Shown here: positions 59,101-64,000 of the stretch, one piece after another | Layout of the letters: the number at the start of each line of letters is the position of its first letter | Position numbering within the stretch: position 1 is the first letter of the stretch | NCBI GenBank assembly: GCA_037903475.1 | Contig: JBAJFG010000492.1 | Span: 806,001-870,000 of the forward strand | Direction: 5' to 3' | DNA from: Ancylostoma caninum | Lineage: Eukaryota > Nematoda > Chromadorea > Rhabditida > Ancylostomatidae | DNA: 64,000 nucleotides | The notes under the pieces: model-generated | Seen by the model: the letters and a program-made list of their open reading frames with translations, nothing else | Told to the model about the DNA's origin: nothing | The model's database searches: none | Translations under genes and position numbers: made by a program

Positions 59101-61916
59101 TCATACTCAATCGAAATAAATGCTCTGTCCTTGATATTATTATTATGACTATTTGTTTTGTATATGTAATTCGTCCTCATTTTCGAATAGGTAAAAAAAA
59201 CCTCACTATAAAATCAAATTAACTAGGCCCGAATCAAAACTGCTTCACTTTTCAGCTTAAATGAGGCGAAACCAACATGAAAACCGATCAAATTGGTGAA
59301 ATTAGACTATCCTCAGAAATCGCCAGTAACTGTCGCGATCACCATGATCGAAGACTCCAGACGTGAGAGGGATGATGAGCGATGAAAGCGAATGTGGCAT
59401 GGCGGTCTATAGCCATCAGTGCTACGATCATACTTTATTATTATCATTTCTATAGCCTGGTCGCTTTGGGCACATATTTGAGAGATATACGCGATGGAAA
59501 TGAAACCTTCCTTTGAAAGCCAGGCTGATCTAACGTGGCAATGAATACGTATCTTCCCCACCCTTGGTATCCTTTATATTCGGCTCATCTTGGTTTCTCC
59601 TTAACTGGCGAAATCTAAGGATACTCTTGGGGAATTCGTGCTTTGAATTTTGCAGTTTCACCAATAATAGTAGCTGTTTTGACGAAAAAATGAAGAGACC
59701 ACATCGAATCGTATTTAATCTCAGATTTTTTATTACTTAATTCACAGCTGAGGCATGACGAGACTCGGGTGGCACGGCAGCTTCTGGAATTCACAACAGT
59801 GATCACATGGATGTGTCTATCTGCTTACTCCATTATTGTGACGGTCTCAGAGGACCCTAATTTTGATCACCTGAGTTTATCCTTGAACTTCAAAGAACTG
59901 TATTTTTGAAACTCTGCCTAGGTAAGAGCTATTTTGTAGATGTTTCGCAGCTTTTTTGAAAATTTTCTTCGCTCATCCCCCCCCCCCTCTCCCTCCTCAA
60001 ATTATTTATGTACACCATGAATGTGGTTTCAAATTGAGTTATATGTACTTAGGTGTTAATTGCCTAGCACTTCTAAAGTTAGGCTTCAAACAGTCCCCCG
60101 GGTGAAGAGTGCTCCCAGCTGTTTCCACGTGGTTTAGATACATTACGCGATGTTTTCGCCATCAAAATCGAAACAGATTACTCGAGCAATGGCCATTTTC
60201 CGTAGAAATACGTCCGCAGATATTCTCCCCGTTTTCAAGCCCATCCCAAGCAAAACTCATGAAAAACATATTTTGTAGGCAGTCTGCAATGGTTTGTAGA
60301 CAGGGTGGAATTACGACATGTCTGGTTAGCAGTGGATAATTTTGTCTTTTCAAACTTCAGCTCACATTTTAACCGTCAATTACGGACTATTTATCTACAA
60401 GTGTTTTGTGCCGAGATCAAAAAACACGGAGAAATGAAAGTATTACTCGAAGATTTTGTAGGGAAGATGATGAATTCAAGGTGTTTTGATCGCAAAATAT
60501 AATCTGAGGAAAATGAACAACATTATTATTAAATTCTATAACTGAACGTTGCCTATTTTAGCTAGCAAAAAAAGACGAAAATGACGATTTCCTTTCAAAC
60601 TTCGAGTTCACTAGTGATTTCCTTCTAAAAATACACATTAATGTTGTTGTAGCATTACCACAATGACGCGGAGGATGCTTTGAACGGTTGGTTTGGTTGC
60701 AGGAGGTGCTTCGGATACGGATGCTGTTATGTAAATTAGAAATACAGAAGGAAATTATTGTTTCCATCACAAGACAAGCGTCTAGGTAGGATGAAATGAG
60801 CCCTTTGCTCGTGTTTTTCGCTTGAACAGCGTGAACGAAATGTCCTTGGCCGGTGCTTATTGCCATAGTTTTTGAGCTGTCACTTCCGTCTTCTTTCTAC
60901 TTTTATTTTCAAAATGTTTCCCTAATGTTCTTGACCTTATCTGGCTTACGAGAAAGTGTAGCAAATTATTTTAGTGACGATGTACTAGAAATGTGATAAT
61001 TTACCTATCCGGACATTGCATATAACTCATATTTCATGATGTTTGATGTCAGTGGATGTCTCGCTGCTCAATGCACTCCTTTTTCCCTTCTGTTATTGAT
61101 GAAAAGGAAATTTTTGTCAAGTTCTGCATTTTTATAAATGAAACATGAGTAATTCTGCAACTGACATTACGTATCTACATAAATGCATAATCCGTTTGGA
61201 CAACCGAGCTTGCGGACATAGTCTGGATCTGCGAGTGTCAAGTAAACAGCGTGGATCTACGAGTGCTAAGTAAATTTCCACTGTAGCTAAAATTCCCAGA
61301 TTATCTTATGTGGTTTCATATGCGCACAGGATAAGAACTAGAAGATTTTTTTTGGTGCACTACTTGCCGAGCCAAAGCTTAACACATTGCGGACAACGTG
61401 ATGCACATGGTGCATCACTCGAAATTTGTTCTACATGTCCATAGAATGTTCCCTGTGGTCAGATGGTGCAAATTCTGAATTATCAGCAAAATGCTCTCTG
61501 GCCACCCGCGCTCGCCATGCAAGAATGTATTCCGCAATGTGTTAAAAAGTAGCAGGAAGCTTTCCTAGCCGTCAACATCTCACACAACTCGAGCTGCTTT
61601 TACGCCCCCACCCCCTTAGGCATAAAGAAATATGCGTGAAGCCGTGCGTTCTGGACAACGCATGTGAATCCACGCTTTGTCCACCAGCACATCTGTCCGA
61701 GCGGCTTTGTCTCACTTACCTAATTTGAGCGAATGTTGTTGCTACAGCGAAGACGAGATCGGCTATGGCGACATTTGCCAGGAATACACGGTACACCTGT
61801 AGCGTCCTCGGTGCGTGAAAGAATATGAGGTAAAGGAGGTAGCTATTAATAATTATTGCCACAGTGCCAGTACACCAAAAAATCGAGGAAAAAAGATTGT
61901 CGTAGAGAGACCACAT
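53186..61916 (-). CDS. 7TM chemoreceptor, Srd-like serpentine receptor
   Basis: Six exons with GT-AG introns and matching phases: 61916-61720, 55550-55256, 55148-54921, 53744-53700, 53585-53461 and 53330-53186. Together they give 1035 nt or 344 residues, normal for Srd. The start ATG is two bases after caattttag, a possible spliced-leader site. TM1 is FWCTGTVAIIINSYLLYLIF (about 14-33), followed by HAPRTLQVYRVFLANVAIAD. Exon 2 gives IIPNKWAFAYVSLGPAAFF and LSYPLSFGFRYHVLIRP, the SF.YRY block of Srd. Exon 3 gives TM5. The 45-nt exon 4 gives the third-loop motif (KGHKRLMQ), exon 5 TM6 (ALIIQASLPLLFIF) and exon 6 TM7 with SPVVTLYFVKPF. It should act in chemosensory cilia; the ligand is unknown. 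Intron 1 is 6.2 kb and contains an LTR element and a MITE; intron 3 contains LINE and mariner relics. Confidence 0.87.
53806..53870 (+). mobile_element. solo mariner terminus
   Basis: ttgagttggtacaaaagttttgcacc after TA resembles the left end of the mariner at 626. No transposase or partner end follows; a LINE fragment begins about 120 bp on. Confidence 0.5.
53996..54291 (-). pseudogene. RTE-type LINE ORF2 fragment
   Basis: A 98-codon stretch carries the linker between endonuclease and RT of RTE LINEs: KKSLYHVLLDDKTYDKGQIY, LMNRLARYRQRQTDDVEKFI. It is cut at both ends. It sits in intron 3 of the Srd gene on the same strand, and is a different part of the same LINE class as 5836-6340. Confidence 0.88.
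55636..56111 (+). repeat. 5' LTR
   Basis: 476 bp, about 97% identical by eye to the 3' LTR. It contains polyadenylation-like signals (ataataaaagag, ggaataaaaggcg, cctaataaatgg) and ends ...gaccttaca. Relative to the 3' LTR it has an extra ggccgtt-type insertion near 56030. Confidence 0.88.
56112..56125 (+). other. putative primer-binding site
   Basis: tggaggttccggcg directly abuts the 5' LTR. The TGG would pair with the CCA end of a tRNA; which tRNA cannot be told here. Confidence 0.5.
56442..57119 (+). CDS. unrecognised protein of the LTR element (Gag position)
   Basis: 226 codons opening with a lysine-rich stretch (MRMKEKKLVARKKTIKEN). A central part looks helical (PLIIVYYLPWLIQSLSRKFM ... 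HHIIEQWTRRILDLTMTLYN), followed by FPCRYCEVRPHTLENYLEER, and the tail is rich in proline and arginine. CRYCEVRPHTLENY has the spacing of a CCHC zinc knuckle (C-x2-C-x4-H-x4-) but Tyr replaces the last Cys, so the resemblance may be accidental. Its place after the primer site fits Gag; I cannot match it to any family. Codon use is far more GC-rich than that of the host genes nearby. Confidence 0.5.
   Translation: MRMKEKKLVARKKTIKENVIFQSTEGYELLKYLNKQEKSHLPDKPSEETREWRERQMKNLAVAPPVANSPLIIVYYLPWLIQSLSRKFMEELHHHIIEQWTRRILDLTMTLYNGSCGDEIDFRNNWALRTDVSARSYRFPCRYCEVRPHTLENYLEERFGASLRYPKAPLLEIRGRGRPQAFALEQLWVILPRLPPPYCTHPHSPNIRTNPGKWKNRRRPPGDGK
57149..57484 (+). CDS. unrecognised acidic protein of the LTR element
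   Basis: 111 codons (MGNMKAYDPLYRTVWRLPQE) with a strongly acidic serine/aspartate middle (about residues 49-70: EDPEDTDSSDGSDQESSGTE). The frame runs into the 3' LTR from codon 75. It starts 29 bases after the previous stop in another frame. No domain recognised; it may be a continuation of the first product or not translated. Confidence 0.35.
   Translation: MGNMKAYDPLYRTVWRLPQEDDECFRHKPIKQPTPSFQQTAYQWYQGTEDPEDTDSSDGSDQESSGTELQNDRGMCSSNTTTTKRVTDDSKSWNHYDAGTKGTKKENPRIH
57372..57841 (+). repeat. 3' LTR
   Basis: 470 bp, partner of 55636-56111. The few differences (for example caatagag for cactagag, cattttacactcg for the longer 5' form) indicate a fairly young insertion. Confidence 0.88.
57846..61378. 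other. rest of Srd intron 1
   Basis: No gene is supported. A minus-strand frame at 58390-58749 (119 codons) looks protein-like but has no known domain and no splice partner with the receptor. On the plus strand 59750-59936 is open after an acceptor-like aattcacag, also without a match. Runs of G near 58041 and C near 59980 are present. Confidence 0.4.
61383..61541. mobile_element. 159-bp MITE with TTAA flanks
   Basis: The ends are cacattgcgga and tccgcaatgtg, flanked by TTAA at 61379-61382 and 61542-61545. A second palindrome gtgatgcacatggtgcatcac follows the left end. TTAA fits the piggyBac target site. It lies in Srd intron 1, about 180 bp downstream of exon 1. Confidence 0.78.
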
Positions 61917-61920
61917 ATCT

Positions 61921-63660
61921 AAAATTGCAAGCTTAGTTTGAACGCAAAATAAGAAGGTTGGAAGCTGGTGACGTGAAATGTCGAACAAACGATCAGGATG
62001 TTAATTCAATCCCAGAAAGACGTTAATTGCGACAACAGCTAGAAACACTAGCCGTCAACAACAATAGTCGGTGAGTGAGGAAAATCAGGGCCTCGAATGT
62101 GTTCTTCCTGGGCTCTGATTCATGAAACACTAAGCGAAGCAGCGGATCTTGTGAGCGGCTATTCACTAAACCATGTAAGGATGCGAGGAACGTCGAAGTT
62201 GCTTTGCCAACCTGGCCCTGACAGCTTATTCATGAATCCGAGCACTGAGTGCGTCAACAAAGCTACGCCCCACAGATCGCATCATATGGTTAAAATACGG
62301 GGCTCTGAGTGATGTGTATATATTAGGCTGGTTGAAAAAGGATAAAATTATATAAAACAAGTACTAATGAGGCAGAATTGACGTTTAACACGAGCGAAAG
62401 CATATAGGACATCGGATATCAAGGTTAACACAGCCAAAAGAAATCCAGAGCGAGAATGTACACATAAGATGATGCTTCACATCGCAGGTAGTAGAATAAT
62501 GAAACGACAAGCAAATAAAAACACAAGGTTAGCAGTGAAGTGCCTCTTGGACCCGCTACCAAAGGACAAGTAAAGCACTAATTACAAGTTAACCACTAGT
62601 CATGGAGATTTTAGTGGTGCGGATTTTACAAAACCACTGCATTTCAGAGATCCATCAACTGTGAATTGGTGGATGTTCTGTGTGCATCAAACATGCCATT
62701 GCACTACAGGTTGGGTCATAAATCCGATGATAAAACGTGTTTTGGCTTCAAACGAGCATGTTCTCCCTTGAAGTCATGTTCAGCTGGGAGCCCGTCTCCG
62801 GACGTTTTACCAGGACAGTGCTCAGGAACTTGGGTTTCGCCTGTTTCAGAACAGGGGAAACAATAAATTTTAGGACCTGCTGGATTTGTCGGGCGGCCAC
62901 TCAATTGCACAGAATTAACCCAAGTGTGCTAGTGGGTTTTCACGGCACCTGAGACATAAGGTTCCTCAAAACCCCTTAGGAGTTGGGAAACTCCAGTAAA
63001 GAACTTCAAGAATGAGAAATAAATTTTTGCGCAACCATTTGCGCGCCGAGGCTTGCGACTTTACTCGATGTCAGGGGCACTGATTCCTAGCAGATGGAGG
63101 GAATTTCTAGATGTTTTCCTGTATAATGTTCGTTGGGAGTTATTGAATATAAATCATGTGACAATGTTCTAAATTGCTCTGAAAATCTTTTTCTGATCGA
63201 CCTTTTATTTGTTACCGTATTTTTGGCCTGTATAACTCCCATTCAGGGCACAGCACTAGGTGGTCAGTGTCGTTTGAAGAGTACCGAGTCCACTCGGATT
63301 CCGAAATGGGCTAAGTACCCACGTACTAGAGTCCCTTCAGGAAAAGAAGGTAGCCCTAAAAAAGTGACTTAAATACCGTTAGTGAGACGACGAATGATGT
63401 TTCAGCAAGAAATGCGTACTATTTAGCGAAGACAGCCTAAGTCATCTCAAATTCAAGCTAATATCCTCGAAAAACCGATCTCTGTGCGAACTGTTTGATC
63501 CCGCCAGAACTCGTTGAAACTTGTTATAGGACTTGTCAGATACAAGAAATTGTCATTGGGGCGCCTTTTTTCCCAAACTCGGAACTTTTTCAGGAAATTT
63601 CTCTCGTTTGAAGAAGTGTTCCGATACTCTGCCAACTCCAAGAAATGCGCCTAGGTGGTA
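61921..63660. other. 5' side of the Srd gene; no other gene recognised
   Basis: At 62324, after TA, ttaggctggttgaaaaagg resembles a mariner terminus without a partner. The paired frames at 62666-62952 are on opposite strands and unsupported. Confidence 0.35.
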
Positions 63661-63667
63661 TCAACTC

Positions 63668-63838
63668 TCCCCCGAAGTGTCATCTTTCGTTTTTGAGAAA
63701 CCGTCTTCGTTTTTGAAAGAAAAAAAAACCGTCATTAATAGTCAAAAAATGGTCAAAAGCCACTTTTTGACCATTTTTGAAGGTTTTTCTTCAAAAGCGA
63801 AGAAGGTTTCTCAAGAACCAAGTGTGCCACTTTGGGGG
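63668..63838. repeat. fold-back MITE, about 170 bp
   Basis: gagaaaccgtcttcgtttttga and tcaaaaaatggtcaaaag on the left pair with ttttgaccatttttgaagg and agcgaagaaggtttctcaag on the right. Weaker pairing extends to about 63650 and 63862 (ggtatcaact / gttggtatag). No coding sequence. Confidence 0.65.
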
Positions 63839-63862
63839 GACACTTGTTGGTATAGTGCGCAT

Positions 63863-64000
63863 CTACAGTCAAAATTTTAAAACGATATGTCTCCTACAGG
63901 TTAAGCAACACCTGATTATCCCTGGAGCGCGCTAGAGTGCAGGATAGGGAGGAGTTAATGGTTGAACGGCAGTGATCTTCAACCACGATTTTGATGATCC
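63863..64000. other. window edge, nothing seen
   Basis: Too short to interpret. Confidence 0.3.

Noticed and set aside
59750..59936. Exon-like plus-strand stretch after aattcacag.
   Set aside because: No upstream exon, donor or known family; it lies antisense within the Srd intron.
62324..62345. Mariner-like terminus ttaggctggttg after TA.
   Set aside because: No partner end or transposase relic in the remaining 1.7 kb.

Overview
The window looks like nuclear DNA of a clade V (strongylid, hookworm-like) nematode. The evidence is small introns with TTTCAG-type acceptors, acceptors placed a few bases before start codons as expected for spliced-leader addition, two nematode-specific chemoreceptor genes, and nematode-type LINE, SINE, Penelope and mariner relics. 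There are no operon-like bacterial genes, CRISPR arrays or functional tRNA genes. The species cannot be fixed from the sequence alone.

Four host genes can be assembled exon by exon with consistent splice phases. (1) A four-exon Sri/Srh-like 7TM chemoreceptor lies on the minus strand (6399-8485). (2) A three-exon, 71-residue protein that is almost half histidine lies on the minus strand (34087-34581), with a TATA box and a GATA site just upstream. (3) A seven-exon very-long-chain 3-hydroxyacyl-CoA dehydratase (HACD/PTPLA family, hpo-8 of C. elegans) lies on the plus strand (43714-48016). (4) A six-exon Srd-like 7TM chemoreceptor lies on the minus strand (53186-61916); its first intron is 6.2 kb and carries a complete LTR element.

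The rest is mostly transposable elements. 0-6.4 kb: a decayed mariner, a Penelope-like element with a GIY-YIG end, and an RTE LINE fragment. 10-16 kb: a TTAA-flanked MITE, a solo LTR, a 469-bp fold-back and a long-TIR element. 19.6-22.4 kb: two tandem arrays, a hAT MITE with a perfect 8-bp duplication, and a Helitron 3' end. 24.7-31.4 kb: a CR1-like LINE broken by two mariners and a SINE, one mariner itself carrying a fold-back insertion. 37-43 kb: a second SINE, a second solo LTR, two palindromic MITEs, a complete non-autonomous Helitron, and a long-TIR element with a 9-bp duplication. 49-52 kb: a SINE fragment, a hairpin element and another mariner. 55.6-57.8 kb: an LTR element with ~97% identical LTRs but no visible reverse transcriptase, carrying two ORFs I do not recognise. 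Further MITEs lie at 61.4 and 63.7 kb.

The strongest candidates for something undescribed are the reverse-transcriptase-less LTR element, the histidine-rich mini-gene, and the Helitron with an expanding internal tandem repeat. All repeat homologies were judged by eye within this window.
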